Shown: positions 24,974-34,349 of the stretch, piece by piece | How positions within the stretch are numbered: the first letter of the stretch is position 1 | Layout of the letters: each line of letters starts with the position of its first letter | NCBI RefSeq assembly: GCF_001182045.1 | Contig: NZ_CVTY01000005.1 | Span: 310,001-374,000, forward strand | Length of the DNA: 64,000 nucleotides | Direction: 5' to 3' | From: Dakarella massiliensis | Lineage (GTDB): Bacteria > Pseudomonadota > Gammaproteobacteria > Burkholderiales > Burkholderiaceae_F | Position numbers and translations under genes: made by a program | The notes under the pieces: model-generated | Seen by the model: the letters and a program-made list of their open reading frames with translations, nothing else | Databases searched by the model: none | Told to the model about the DNA's origin: nothing

Positions 24974-25228
24974 CCTCTCCGCCGCCCAACAAAGACCGAA
25001 AAAAATCCTACGGAAAACACTGTAACACAGCGGGAAAAGCTGAAAAGAGGAAAAGTGCTAATCCTGGCTGAAGGGCCCCGCGGGGAAAGTGCGCGCGGAG
25101 GACCCGGGAATCCCGCTCTTCGGGTATGAGTTTCCATAGATTGGGGGGCGGCTTTTTCAGTGGAGAGCCTTGCTGCGCCATAATCCAAAGATCAGCTGTC
25201 AGAAGTCAATCAGAAAAAAGGGTTCCCC

Positions 25229-28069
25229 ATGCCGAAATGTGATTTCCGAGGAGTTATCGAGAATTCCCCCTTTGTCGAACGTTCTCTGAAGAGCATGTAT
25301 CCGGGAACGGATGAAGCGGAGCTGCCTGCGAAGCTGGAAGCGCTCGCTCAGAGGTCGCCCTCGGCCGAAGAGATCCGGTCTGAGATCCGGGAGACGGAGG
25401 ACGAAGAGGCGCTTGCGCTTCGCATGCGGGATGTCCGGCGCCGGATCCTCGTGACACTGGCCGCGCGGGACGCGACCGGACTTGGCGGTTATCCGGAAGT
25501 GGTCCGCGTGATGACAGAGCTTGCCGAGGAGACGATCCAGGCGGCTGTTCGCTGTCAGACCCGGCTGCTCGCGGAACGGTTCGGCGTTCCGATGTCAGAG
25601 GAAGGTGTGCCGCAGGATCTGCTTGTCGTCGGTATGGGGAAGCTGGGCGGCGCGGAACTCAATGTGTCCTCTGATATTGATCTGATCTTCCTTTACGACT
25701 GTGACGGCGAAACCCGGCCGACAGAAGAATTCCCGGCCCGGCGTTCGCTCTCAAACCGCGAGTTTTTCGAGCGGGTGGCGCGCCGCGTGATCCCAATGCT
25801 GTCCGATATCCGCGGCTGCGGTTTTGTGTTCCGCGTGGATATGCGGCTCCGTCCGAATGGGACGTCCGGCCCGATGGTCTGTTCAAGCGGCATGCTCGAG
25901 GAATACCTCTATACGCAGGGCCGCGATTGGGAGCGCTTTGCCTGGCTGAAGGGAAGAATCGTATCGGAACCGGTATTCGCGTCGCCTGACGCCTATAAGG
26001 CGCAGTGTGCCTCGATCGAATCCCTGGTCCGTCCGTTTGTTTACCGGAAGTATGTTGACTTCAGCGCCATCTCGTCCCTTGCTGCGCTGCACGACATGAT
26101 CCGCGCGGAAACCATCCGCCGGGAGCTGAAGCATCAGGGGCAGGGGGTCAATGTCAAACTCGGAAGCGGCGGTATCCGCAATATTGAATTTATCGCGCAG
26201 ACCTTCCAGGTGATCCGTGGGGGCCGTGATCCGCTTCTCCGCTCCCACAGCACGCTTCAGACGCTGGGGTATCTCGCGGACCGGGGCGCTCTGACCGCAA
26301 GTGTCGCTGAGCGTCTGAAGCGAAGCTATGTGATGCTTCGCAATCTGGAGCACGCCATTCAGTATGTGGATGATCAGCAGACGCAGCTCTGGCCGACTGA
26401 TCCGGCGGCGCGTCACCGGGTTGCCATGCTGTACGGCGAAGAGGAATCAGCGCTGGACGCGAAGCTGCAGGAAGTGCGGGAATTTGTCCGGACGACATTT
26501 GACTCGATTTTCCATGCCCAGGAACAGACGGAGGAATCGGCCTCTGACTGGCCTGAAGGGTGGACCGCCGGGCTTCCGGGCACGGAGAAGCCGCTTGCCG
26601 CGAAAATCGCCTCTCTCGGGTACCAGGATTCGGATTCACTTGCGGCTCGGGTTCTCGCTCTGATGTCGTCCCGCAATATCGGGCGGAGCAACGGGGCGCT
26701 TGAACGCATGGCGAGTGTGCTGAAGCAGGTGTTTGAACACTGTACGGAGTGGGCTAGGTTTGATACGAGTACGGTGAGCAGCGATGAGGAGCTGGACCGC
26801 TGTCTCGGACTGCTTGAAGTGATTGCCGGGCGACCGACCTATGTGGCGCTGCTCTATCAGTATCCCGACATGCTGAAGCGGGTCGGCCGGGTGCTCGCGT
26901 CGAGCCGCTGGGCCGCGGATTACCTGAAGGAGCATCCGATCATCCTGGATGAACTGATGGATCAGCGTGTTGAAGAGTTCAGTGACGACACGCCGGCGGA
27001 CTGGTCCGCTTGGGCTGACCGTCTCCGCACGGAACTCCGGGCAGCCGCGGACGATCAGGAGCGGCAGCTTAATCTGATCCGCGACGCTCATCACGGCGCT
27101 GTCTTCCGGCTGCTGATGGCGGACCTCGACCGGAGGCTCTCCACGGTGCGGCTCGCCGATCAGCTTTCCGCACTGGCGGATGCGGTGATTGAGATTGTGC
27201 TCGAGCTCGCATGGAATTCTCTTTCCCGAAAGTTCGATGGGGATCCGAAGTTTGCCGTGATTGCCTACGGGAAACTCGGCGGCAAGGAGCTCGGCTACGC
27301 CTCTGATCTCGATCTCATTTATCTCTATGACGACGATCGGATGGATTCCGACATGGTTTATACGAGACTCGTACGCCGGATGATGAACTGGCTCACGATG
27401 CAGACGTCTTCGGGGCGCCTTTTTGAAGTGGATCTCAGGCTTCGTCCGAACGGCGCGGATGGTCTTGTGGTGTCCTCCTTCGACTCCTGGCAGAAGTACG
27501 AGCGGAATGAGGACGGCAAGGGAGCATGGACCTGGGAGCTTCAGGCTCTGACCCGGGCCCGGTTCTGCGCGGGCGACACCTCGATCGGTGAAAAGTTTGA
27601 AGCGGAAAGAAAACGGATTCTTCAGAGTCCGAGGAACCGCGCGGAGCTTGCCTCTGAGGTGATCAGCATGCGGCAGCGGATGCTGGACGGGCATAAGAAC
27701 CCGACGGAGCTTTTCGATATCAAGCATGACCGGGGCGGCATGGTGGATATTGAGTTTGTGGTTCAGTATCTGGCGCTTGCCTATTCAAAAGATTTTCCGG
27801 AACTCGTCGGGAATCTCGGCAATATCCATCTGCTCGCCATCGCGGCGGATTCCGGGCTGATTTCGAAGGACCTTGCCCGTGACTGCTCTGAGGCCTACAG
27901 GAAGTACCGGGCTATTCAGCGTGAGGTCCGGCTCGCTCAGGGGGATGGCCCCGTGAGAGTGGATCCCGCCCGGGTTGAGGGAGAAATTGCCTCTGTGAGC
28001 CAGCTTTGGAATGACGTTATCGGCGCTGCCGCGCAGACGGGAGAGGAGGCGCATCATGCCGCGTCTTGA
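25229..28069 (+). CDS. glnE: Bifunctional glutamine synthetase adenylyltransferase/adenylyl-removing enzyme
   Basis: 946 residues, the normal size of GlnE. Two nucleotidyltransferase domains can be seen: the N-terminal de-adenylylating one with GMGKLGGAELNVSSDIDLIFLY (about 133-154) and the C-terminal adenylylating one with AYGKLGGKELGYASDLDLIYLYDDD (about 678-702), each with the G-S-type D-x-D metal site. It attaches or removes AMP on glutamine synthetase according to PII state and glutamine. The C-terminus contains the HDRGGMVDIEFVVQYLAL block typical of the family. The downstream hydrolase gene overlaps it by 14 bases. Divergent promoter region with yhdP (255 bases). Confidence 0.97.
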   Translation: MPKCDFRGVIENSPFVERSLKSMYPGTDEAELPAKLEALAQRSPSAEEIRSEIRETEDEEALALRMRDVRRRILVTLAARDATGLGGYPEVVRVMTELAEETIQAAVRCQTRLLAERFGVPMSEEGVPQDLLVVGMGKLGGAELNVSSDIDLIFLYDCDGETRPTEEFPARRSLSNREFFERVARRVIPMLSDIRGCGFVFRVDMRLRPNGTSGPMVCSSGMLEEYLYTQGRDWERFAWLKGRIVSEPVFASPDAYKAQCASIESLVRPFVYRKYVDFSAISSLAALHDMIRAETIRRELKHQGQGVNVKLGSGGIRNIEFIAQTFQVIRGGRDPLLRSHSTLQTLGYLADRGALTASVAERLKRSYVMLRNLEHAIQYVDDQQTQLWPTDPAARHRVAMLYGEEESALDAKLQEVREFVRTTFDSIFHAQEQTEESASDWPEGWTAGLPGTEKPLAAKIASLGYQDSDSLAARVLALMSSRNIGRSNGALERMASVLKQVFEHCTEWARFDTSTVSSDEELDRCLGLLEVIAGRPTYVALLYQYPDMLKRVGRVLASSRWAADYLKEHPIILDELMDQRVEEFSDDTPADWSAWADRLRTELRAAADDQERQLNLIRDAHHGAVFRLLMADLDRRLSTVRLADQLSALADAVIEIVLELAWNSLSRKFDGDPKFAVIAYGKLGGKELGYASDLDLIYLYDDDRMDSDMVYTRLVRRMMNWLTMQTSSGRLFEVDLRLRPNGADGLVVSSFDSWQKYERNEDGKGAWTWELQALTRARFCAGDTSIGEKFEAERKRILQSPRNRAELASEVISMRQRMLDGHKNPTELFDIKHDRGGMVDIEFVVQYLALAYSKDFPELVGNLGNIHLLAIAADSGLISKDLARDCSEAYRKYRAIQREVRLAQGDGPVRVDPARVEGEIASVSQLWNDVIGAAAQTGEEAHHAAS

Positions 28070-29060
28070 GTGCGACTACGCAGCGCCCTCCTGGGCACCG
28101 GGCGCACATCTTCAGACCATTATCCCTGCGCGGATTTCTCCGCGGCCTGAAGTGAAGTACCGCCGTGAGCATTGGGACACGCCGGACGGAGACTTCATTC
28201 TCTTCGACTGGTGTCTTCCCGAGCCGAAAGATCCGAAAACGCCGATCCTGATCCACTTTCATGGACTCGAGGGGGCGTCAGACAGCCATTACGCAATCGC
28301 CCTGATGCATGAAGCGTCGCTTCGGGGCTGGCGGGGTTGTGTGGCCTGTTACCGGAGCTGCGGCGGCGAGCTGAACCGTCTTCCGAGAGCGTATTTCGCC
28401 GGGGATACCGCGGAGTGCGCCTGGGTGGTGCAGTGTGTGCACGCCCGGTTCCCGGAGGCCCCGATTTATCTCGCGGGGATGTCGCTTGGAGGCAATTACG
28501 TCGCGAAGTACGCGGGCGATATGGGTGAGTCCATCCCGTCCTACGTCAGGGCGATTGCGGCAATCGGCGCGCCGCTTGACCTTGTGGCCGGATCCGAGAT
28601 TGTCTGTCACGGAGCGAACCGGCTCTATGCCAAGATGTTCCTCAGCACCCTGAAGGAAAAGGTGGAGAGGAAGATCCAGATTTTCGGTGACTTCATCGAT
28701 GTCCGGGCTTTCCGCCGGGTGAAAAACCTTTATGAGTTTGACGAGGTTTACACCGCGCCGATCCACGGATTCAAGAACGGTATGGATTACTGGACCCGCT
28801 GCAGCGCGAAGTACGTACTGCCGGATGTCAGAGTGCCGCTTCTGCTTCTGAATCCTCTGAACGATCCCTTCCAGCCGATCTGGGCCCTGCCGACAGAAAG
28901 TGATGTATCTGACTTTGTGTTTCTGGAGCAGCCCGCTGAGGGCGGTCATATCGGGTTTCCCATGGGAAAGTGGCCTGGCACCATAGACTGGCTGCCGCGT
29001 CATATTCTGCATTTCTTTGACTTTGTTGAGGGCTCCCCGGCATTAATCAGGAATAAATAA
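28056..29060 (+). CDS. YheT-family alpha/beta-fold hydrolase
   Basis: 334 residues. The N-terminal APSWAPGAHLQTIIPARISPRP is the YheT/ABHD signature; IHFHGLEG is the oxyanion region; the nucleophile elbow is AGMSLGGNYVAKY (Ser near residue 144); a late Asp (LLNPLNDPF) and His (EGGHIGF) complete the triad. The substrate of these esterases is not established. The start ATG 28056 lies inside the end of glnE, 7 bases after GAGAGGAGG, so translation is coupled to glnE. Confidence 0.88.
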   Translation: MPRLECDYAAPSWAPGAHLQTIIPARISPRPEVKYRREHWDTPDGDFILFDWCLPEPKDPKTPILIHFHGLEGASDSHYAIALMHEASLRGWRGCVACYRSCGGELNRLPRAYFAGDTAECAWVVQCVHARFPEAPIYLAGMSLGGNYVAKYAGDMGESIPSYVRAIAAIGAPLDLVAGSEIVCHGANRLYAKMFLSTLKEKVERKIQIFGDFIDVRAFRRVKNLYEFDEVYTAPIHGFKNGMDYWTRCSAKYVLPDVRVPLLLLNPLNDPFQPIWALPTESDVSDFVFLEQPAEGGHIGFPMGKWPGTIDWLPRHILHFFDFVEGSPALIRNK

Positions 29061-29071
29061 GACATATCCCG

Positions 29072-29077
29072 TAAAAT
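29072..29077 (+). promoter_or_regulatory. Possible -10 of the hemH promoter
   Basis: TAAAAT, 12 bases after the upstream stop codon; no convincing -35 partner at 16-18 bases. Confidence 0.3.
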
Positions 29078-29098
29078 TTCTTCTTCTTTACTGAAGCG

Positions 29099-29147
29099 GC
29101 CCGCTGGACGGCGGGCTCGGGTCCGTGACCGGAGGAATCCTCCGGTC
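29099..29147 (+). other. Two GC-rich hairpins in the hemH 5' leader
   Basis: First stem: GCCCGC / GCGGGC separated by TGGACG. Second: GACCGGAGGA (29127-29136), single A, TCCTCCGGTC (29138-29147), a perfect 10-base inverted repeat. No T-run follows, so these are not ordinary terminators. They end 24 bases before the hemH start. Confidence 0.6.
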
Positions 29148-29171
29148 CGGCGTGAGTTAGGACGAAGAACT

Positions 29172-30179
29172 ATGGGTAAGAAGCCTCAGATTGCGGTTTT
29201 GCTAGCGAACACAGGAACTCCGGATGATCCCTCTCCCGAAGCGGTGCGCCGCTATCTGCGTGATTATCTGAAGGACCGGCGTATTGTCGAAATGCCGCCT
29301 TTCATCTGGCTGCCCATCCTGTACGGCTCGGTCCTCAGGAAGCGGCCGGCGAAGTCCGCGGCGAAGTACCGTCAGATCTGGACGCCGGAAGGATCTCCTC
29401 TTGTTGTTCACGCGAGAAAGATCGCGGAAAGCCTGAATGAGCGGATGGAGGCATCAGATCTTCCTGTCCGTGTCGAATATTCCATGTGCTATGGGAATCC
29501 GTCTCTTGACGCCCAGATCCGGAAGATTGTGGCGGAGGGGATAGAGAAGCTCTTTATCCTGCCGCTTTTCCCTCAGTACTCTCCTCAGACTGTCGGGTCC
29601 GTTATGGATACCGTAGGCAAAACCTACCGGACGTTGCGGAACATTCCGGCAACGAGAACCGTAAAGCGGTTCTGCGACCGCGGCGACTGGGTGCAGGCGA
29701 TGGCGCAGCACGTTCGGAATTACTGGGCTGAGCACGGCGACCCCTGGAGCGAAGCCGGGAAACTGATTTTCAGTTTCCACGGTGTTCCGGAGGAGTGCGT
29801 GAAGGAAAAGGGCGACACATATCAGCAGGAATGCATCGATTCCTCGAAGGCAATCGCCGCGGCTTTGAATCTCACCCCTGAGCAGTGGGAAACCGATTTC
29901 CAGTCCAAATTCGGTCCCCACGAGTGGCTGCAGCCTTACACGATTGAGCGCGCGAAGACGCTGGGTTCCGAAGGTCTGAATCGCCTCGATATCGTCTGCC
30001 CGAGCTTCACCTGCGACTGTCTGGAAACGAATGAGGAAGTCGATCTCGGGATTCGCAAGGTCTATGAAGAGGCCAATCCCACAGGCCATTTTCACTACAT
30101 TCCCTGTCTCAACAGCACGCCGGGCGCCATTGATTTTTATGAAAGACTCATCCGCGACGAGCTTCAGGGGTGGCTATAA
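29172..30179 (+). CDS. hemH: Ferrochelatase
   Basis: Inserts Fe2+ into protoporphyrin IX, the last step of haem synthesis. 335 residues. It begins IAVLLANTGTPDDPSPEAVRRYLRDYL; the metal-site histidine is in FSFHGVPEECVKEKGDTYQQEC (about residue 200) and the conserved glutamate in CLETNEEVDLGI (about 280). The segment before it reads CPSFTCDC, with extra cysteines where many homologues have PGFSADC. Whether these bind a cluster is unknown. A structured leader precedes it and grpE follows after 81 bases. The separate HemG-type oxidase gene in this window (15371-15907) would supply its substrate. Confidence 0.96.
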   Translation: MGKKPQIAVLLANTGTPDDPSPEAVRRYLRDYLKDRRIVEMPPFIWLPILYGSVLRKRPAKSAAKYRQIWTPEGSPLVVHARKIAESLNERMEASDLPVRVEYSMCYGNPSLDAQIRKIVAEGIEKLFILPLFPQYSPQTVGSVMDTVGKTYRTLRNIPATRTVKRFCDRGDWVQAMAQHVRNYWAEHGDPWSEAGKLIFSFHGVPEECVKEKGDTYQQECIDSSKAIAAALNLTPEQWETDFQSKFGPHEWLQPYTIERAKTLGSEGLNRLDIVCPSFTCDCLETNEEVDLGIRKVYEEANPTGHFHYIPCLNSTPGAIDFYERLIRDELQGWL

Positions 30180-30192
30180 AGGGTTAACCCTT
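30179..30192. repeat. Perfect palindrome AAGGGTTAACCCTT
   Basis: 14-base perfect palindrome beginning in the hemH stop codon. Nearly identical copies lie upstream of frdC (59132-59145 and 59174-59187). Confidence 0.6.
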
Positions 30193-30194
30193 AT

Positions 30195-30221
30195 GTAAAT
30201 CTGCTTCCGTCGGCCCCATAT
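30195..30221 (+). promoter_or_regulatory. Candidate heat-shock (sigma32-type) promoter of grpE
   Basis: The -10-like CCCCATAT (30214-30221) matches the sigma32 consensus. The -35 side is poor, with only CTTATG/GTAAAT at 13-18 bases. It is supported by the matching element in front of dnaK. Confidence 0.5.
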
Positions 30222-30260
30222 AAGTTTGGTAGCTCTTTCTATGCGGATTTGGAGGAATAA

Positions 30261-30866
30261 ATGACGGAAGCAGCATGCGACAAACAGAAGGCTAAGGCAC
30301 AGGACACGGAAGACGTGATGCCGGATGCTGCCCAGGCGGATGCAAAGACCGCCTGCGGGTGCGGGAAGGAAGCCGCTTCTTCTGAGGAAAAGAATGACGC
30401 GGCAGTGGCTGAGCTTACTGAAAAGCTTCAGCAGGCCGAGAAGAAGATCGCTGAAAATTACGACATGTATGTCCGCGCGATGGCGGAAGTCGAAAACACC
30501 CGCAAGCGCGCGGAAGCCGATGTGCTGAAGGCCGAAAAGTTCGGCATCGACAAGTTCGCGACGAACCTGCTTCCCGTGATGGATTCCCTTGAGAAGGCGA
30601 TGGAACATGCTCAGAAGGAAGAGGGCCTGATGAAGGACGGTCTTCTTGCCATCTATCGGCAGCTGGTTCACGCCATGGAAGTTTCCGGCATGAAGAGCTT
30701 TGAACCCGTCGGTGAAAAGTTTGATCCGAACAGGCACCAGGCAGTCACCGTGGTCCCTCCCGCTGAAGGGCAGGAGTCCGGCACGGTCGCAACGGTTTTC
30801 CAGAAGGGCTGGATGATTCAGGAACGGGTGCTCCGTCCTGCGATGGTTGCCGTTGCGCAGGGTTGA
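30261..30866 (+). CDS. grpE: Nucleotide exchange factor GrpE
   Basis: Homodimeric ADP-release factor for DnaK. 201 residues. A variable N-terminal tail, here with a CGCGKE cysteine cluster, is followed by a long coiled coil (about 45-95) and the globular C-terminal domain with EVENTRKRAE, LLPVMDSLEKAMEHA and FDPNRHQAVTVVP. GGAGGAAT precedes the ATG. It is the first gene of a grpE-dnaK-dnaJ heat-shock block, with sigma32-like elements before it and before dnaK. Confidence 0.96.
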   Translation: MTEAACDKQKAKAQDTEDVMPDAAQADAKTACGCGKEAASSEEKNDAAVAELTEKLQQAEKKIAENYDMYVRAMAEVENTRKRAEADVLKAEKFGIDKFATNLLPVMDSLEKAMEHAQKEEGLMKDGLLAIYRQLVHAMEVSGMKSFEPVGEKFDPNRHQAVTVVPPAEGQESGTVATVFQKGWMIQERVLRPAMVAVAQG

Positions 30867-30890
30867 AAAAAAACAAAACGTCCCCATATA
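30863..30890 (+). promoter_or_regulatory. Heat-shock (sigma32-type) promoter of dnaK
   Basis: TTGAAA (30863-30868), 13-base spacer, CCCCATATA (30882-30890): a very good match to the sigma32 consensus CTTGAAA-N13-CCCCATNT. The -35 element overlaps the grpE stop codon. Confidence 0.85.
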
Positions 30891-30991
30891 GGGATTACGG
30901 GTGATCCAAACAGGTCACCTCAGAACTGATTTGACTAATGAAATGAGGCTGTTCAAGACAGCGGCCTCGCAGATAAAGGACTGGCAAATAA

Positions 30992-32932
30992 ATGGGCAAG
31001 ATCATTGGTATTGACCTTGGTACAACCAATTCAGCTGTGGCTGTGATGGAAGGCGACAAGGTCCGCGTGATTGAGAACAGCGAGGGCGCTCGTACGACGC
31101 CTTCCGTCGTGGCGTATATGGACAGCGGCGAAGTGGTCGTGGGCGTGCCCGCGAAGCGCCAGGCCGTGACGAACGCGAAGAACACGATTTTTGAGGTGAA
31201 GCGTCTGATTGGCCGCCGCTATGACGATCCGGCTGTTCAGTCCGCCATGCCCCATCTGCCGTACAAGATTGTTCAGGCCGATAACGGTGATGCCTGGGTG
31301 CAGGTGCAGGGTGACCGCAAGCTTGCTCCGCAGCAGGTTTCCGCTGAAGTGCTCCGCAAGATGAAGAAGACCGCTGAGGATTATCTCGGCGAACCGGTGA
31401 CGGAAGCCGTGATTACGGTTCCGGCCTACTTCAACGACAGCCAGCGTCAGGCAACGAAGGACGCCGGCCGCATCGCTGGCCTTGAAGTGAAGCGCATCAT
31501 CAACGAACCGACCGCTTCTGCTCTGGCCTTCGGCCTCGACAAGGGCGGCAAGGGTGACCGCAAGATCGCCGTGTATGACCTCGGCGGCGGCACGTTTGAT
31601 ATTTCGATCGTTGAACTCGCGGACGTTGACGGCGACAAGCAGTTTGAAGTGCTGTCCACGAACGGCGATACGTTCCTCGGCGGCGCGGACTTTGACCGCC
31701 GCGTGATGGACTACCTGATCAGCGAATTCAAGAAGGACACGGGCATCGATCTCTCGAAGGATTCCCTCGCCCTGCAGCGTCTGAAGGATGCCGCTGAATC
31801 CGCGAAGATTGAGCTCTCCAGCCGTCAGGAAACGGAAATCAACGTTCCGTACATCACGGCTGACGCCACGGGCCCGAAGCATCTGAATGTGACGCTGACC
31901 CGCTCCAAGTTTGAGAGCCTCGTTGAGGACCTCGTGCAGCGTTCCATCGAACCCTGCCGCAAGGCTCTGAAGGATGCCGGCCTGCAGCCGTCTGACATTT
32001 CCGACGTGATTCTGGTCGGCGGTCAGTCCCGTATGCCGCGTGTCCAGGAAGTGGTGAAGGAATTCTTCGGTCAGGAACCGCGTAAGGACGTGAACCCGGA
32101 TGAGGCTGTGGCTATCGGTGCCGCGGTTCAGGGCTCCGTGCTTTCCGGCGATACCCGCGACGTGCTCCTGCTCGACGTGACTCCGCTTACCCTCGGTATT
32201 GAAACCCTGGGCGGCGTGATGACCCCGATGATCAAGCGCAACACCACGATCCCGACGAAGCATCAGCAGGTCTTCTCGACGGCTGAGGACAATCAGCCTG
32301 CCGTGACGATCAAGGTCTATCAGGGTGAACGTCAGATGGCCGAAGGCAATAAGCTCCTCGGTGAGTTCAACCTCGAAGGCATTCCGCCGTCTCCGCGCGG
32401 ACTGCCGCAGATTGAAGTGACCTTCGATATCGATGCGAACGGCATCCTGCACGTGAGCGCGAAGGACAAGGCTACCGGTAAGGCGAACCACATCGAGATC
32501 AAGGCGAGCTCCGGTCTGTCGGATGCGGAAATCGACCGCATGATGAAGGAAGCCGAAGCGAACAAGGCTGAGGATCAGCGCCGCTTCGATCTGGCTCAGG
32601 CCCGCAATCAGGCTGATGCCGCCATCGCCCAGGTTCAGAAGACCCTGAAGGACCTCGGCGACAAGGTGGATCCGGCTGACCGTGCTGCCTGCGAGGCTGA
32701 GATCAAGGCTGTCGAAACCGCTCAGCGCGGCGAAAACAAGGACGCGATCAACAGCGCGGTTGAGAAGCTGATGGCTGCCGCTCAGAAGATCGGTGAGAAG
32801 CTGAACGCCGCTGCCCAGCAGCAGGGCGCTGCTCAGCAGCAGGCCTCCGGTGCCAAGCCGGAAGGTGCTGCCAAGTCTGACAAGTCCGATGACGACGTGG
32901 TCGACGCTGACTTCAAAGAAGTCAAGCATTGA
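30992..32932 (+). CDS. dnaK: Molecular chaperone DnaK (Hsp70)
   Basis: 646 residues. ATPase domain with [63 protein letters not shown] and [14 protein letters not shown], then the linker [16 protein letters not shown] and substrate-binding domain. The tail is Ala/Gln-rich and ends [14 protein letters not shown], the co-chaperone EEVD-like acidic end typical of bacterial DnaK. Codon use is highly biased, as expected of an abundant protein; this produces a 632-codon open frame on the opposite strand that is not a gene. Confidence 0.99.
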   Translation: MGKIIGIDLGTTNSAVAVMEGDKVRVIENSEGARTTPSVVAYMDSGEVVVGVPAKRQAVTNAKNTIFEVKRLIGRRYDDPAVQSAMPHLPYKIVQADNGDAWVQVQGDRKLAPQQVSAEVLRKMKKTAEDYLGEPVTEAVITVPAYFNDSQRQATKDAGRIAGLEVKRIINEPTASALAFGLDKGGKGDRKIAVYDLGGGTFDISIVELADVDGDKQFEVLSTNGDTFLGGADFDRRVMDYLISEFKKDTGIDLSKDSLALQRLKDAAESAKIELSSRQETEINVPYITADATGPKHLNVTLTRSKFESLVEDLVQRSIEPCRKALKDAGLQPSDISDVILVGGQSRMPRVQEVVKEFFGQEPRKDVNPDEAVAIGAAVQGSVLSGDTRDVLLLDVTPLTLGIETLGGVMTPMIKRNTTIPTKHQQVFSTAEDNQPAVTIKVYQGERQMAEGNKLLGEFNLEGIPPSPRGLPQIEVTFDIDANGILHVSAKDKATGKANHIEIKASSGLSDAEIDRMMKEAEANKAEDQRRFDLAQARNQADAAIAQVQKTLKDLGDKVDPADRAACEAEIKAVETAQRGENKDAINSAVEKLMAAAQKIGEKLNAAAQQQGAAQQQASGAKPEGAAKSDKSDDDVVDADFKEVKH

Positions 32933-32960
32933 TCCGCGCCCGATGCGGCAATGAGGTAAT

Positions 32961-33017
32961 GTAACCGCACACAGGGTCGATTCCCCGATTAAGGGAACCG
33001 GCCCTTTTGCGGTTTTA
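32961..33017 (+). terminator. Long imperfect hairpin between dnaK and dnaJ
   Basis: Outer arms AACCGCA / TGCGGTT enclose AGGGTCGATTCCC pairing with GGGAACCGGCCCT. T-runs follow the inner (CTTTTG) and outer (GTTTTA) stems. It probably trims or partly stops the dnaK transcript before dnaJ. Confidence 0.6.
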
Positions 33018-33086
33018 ATGCAAATTGATTGATTAGGATGCTGCAGAATTTGCGGTGTTTCTTTCCACAGCGGACGGCAAAATTAA

Positions 33087-34238
33087 ATGGCTGATAGAGA
33101 TTATTACGAGGTCCTGGGTGTTTCGCGCGATGCTACGGCTGAAGAAATCAAGAAGGCGTATCGGCGTCTCGCTATGAAGTACCACCCGGATCGGAATCCT
33201 GGGGATGAGACCGCAAAGGAAAAGTTTGAAGAGGTTGGAGCGGCCTACGCGGCGCTGTCCGATCCTCAGAAGCGCGCGGCCTATGACCGATTCGGAAAGG
33301 AAGGCCTGAATGGCGCCGCCGGCGGCCCGGATATGGGCGGCATGGGCGGAATGAACGGGGCTGATATTTTCGGAAGCGTGTTCGGGGATATCTTCGGCGA
33401 CATGTTCCGCAACCAGGCGGGCGGCGGACGGGCGGATGCGCGTTCCTACGCTTATCCGGGCGAGGATCTTCAGTATGAGCTCACGATTACGCTCGAGGAT
33501 GCCGCGAAGGGCATGAAGCCTGAGATCCGGGTTCCGGTCTGGGATACCTGCGAAACCTGCCACGGCTCCGGCTGCAAGCCCGGTACTTCCAAGACGACCT
33601 GCCCGCACTGCGGCGGACGCGGTACGGTCCGTATGTCTCAGGGCTTCTTCTCGGTTGAGCAGACCTGCCCGCACTGCCACGGTACCGGTCAGGTGATCAA
33701 GGATCCGTGCCCTGACTGCGGCGGCACCGGACACCAGAGAAAGACGAAGACCCTCCAGGTGAACATTCCGGCCGGTATTGATGACGGTCAGCGTATCCGC
33801 CTTTCCGGCATGGGCGGTCCGGGCACGAACGGCGGCGAGCCGGGAGACCTCTACGTGGTGGTTCATGTGAAGCCGCATGACCTCTTCCGCCGTGAGGGAT
33901 CCAACCTTTACGTGGATCAGCCGATTTCCTTCGTGCTTGCGGCGCTCGGCGGTGAAATCACTGTGCCGAGTCTCGATGGCGAATCCCGGATCACGCTGCC
34001 GGAAGGCACACAGACCGGTCAGGTCTTCCGCCTGCGCGGCAAGGGTATCAAGAACCTGCGTTCCGGCGCGAAGGGAGATCTCTTCTGCCGCGTGTATGTT
34101 GAGACGCCGGTGAATCTGAGCGCCGAGCAGAAGAAGATCCTGAAGAGCTTCGATACGAGCATCGCGAAGAACGAATCAAAGCACTCTCCGAAGCATCAGG
34201 GATTCCTGGATCGCGTGAAGAAGTTCTTTTCGGATTGA
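33087..34238 (+). CDS. dnaJ: Co-chaperone DnaJ (Hsp40, class A)
   Basis: 383 residues. J domain with HPD ([11 protein letters not shown], about residue 33), Gly/Phe/Met-rich linker ([18 protein letters not shown]), four zinc motifs [24 protein letters not shown] and CPDCGGTG (about 147-216), and the C-terminal substrate-binding domain. It delivers unfolded proteins to DnaK and stimulates its ATPase. It follows dnaK after a 154-base gap containing a hairpin, and ends at a strong terminator. Confidence 0.98.
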   Translation: MADRDYYEVLGVSRDATAEEIKKAYRRLAMKYHPDRNPGDETAKEKFEEVGAAYAALSDPQKRAAYDRFGKEGLNGAAGGPDMGGMGGMNGADIFGSVFGDIFGDMFRNQAGGGRADARSYAYPGEDLQYELTITLEDAAKGMKPEIRVPVWDTCETCHGSGCKPGTSKTTCPHCGGRGTVRMSQGFFSVEQTCPHCHGTGQVIKDPCPDCGGTGHQRKTKTLQVNIPAGIDDGQRIRLSGMGGPGTNGGEPGDLYVVVHVKPHDLFRREGSNLYVDQPISFVLAALGGEITVPSLDGESRITLPEGTQTGQVFRLRGKGIKNLRSGAKGDLFCRVYVETPVNLSAEQKKILKSFDTSIAKNESKHSPKHQGFLDRVKKFFSD

Positions 34239-34293
34239 CTCGAATCGTTCCTGAAGTGGATCAGGAACTGAAAATCGGGAAAACCATTCAGAG

Positions 34294-34328
34294 CAGCACC
34301 TCTTTTCAAAAGAAGAGGTGCTGTTTTG
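34294..34328. terminator. Terminator between dnaJ and the MFS exporter gene
   Basis: Perfect arms CAGCACCTCTT / AAGAGGTGCTG followed by TTTT on the plus strand, between convergent genes. Confidence 0.85.
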
Positions 34329-34349
34329 CTATGGAGAGCCGAGTCAGAC

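Noticed and set aside
31031..32929. 632-codon open frame antisense to dnaK
   Set aside because: It mirrors the biased codon use of the highly expressed dnaK gene; no family features, no ribosome site. The same applies to the 535-codon frame antisense to ettA (2350-3957).
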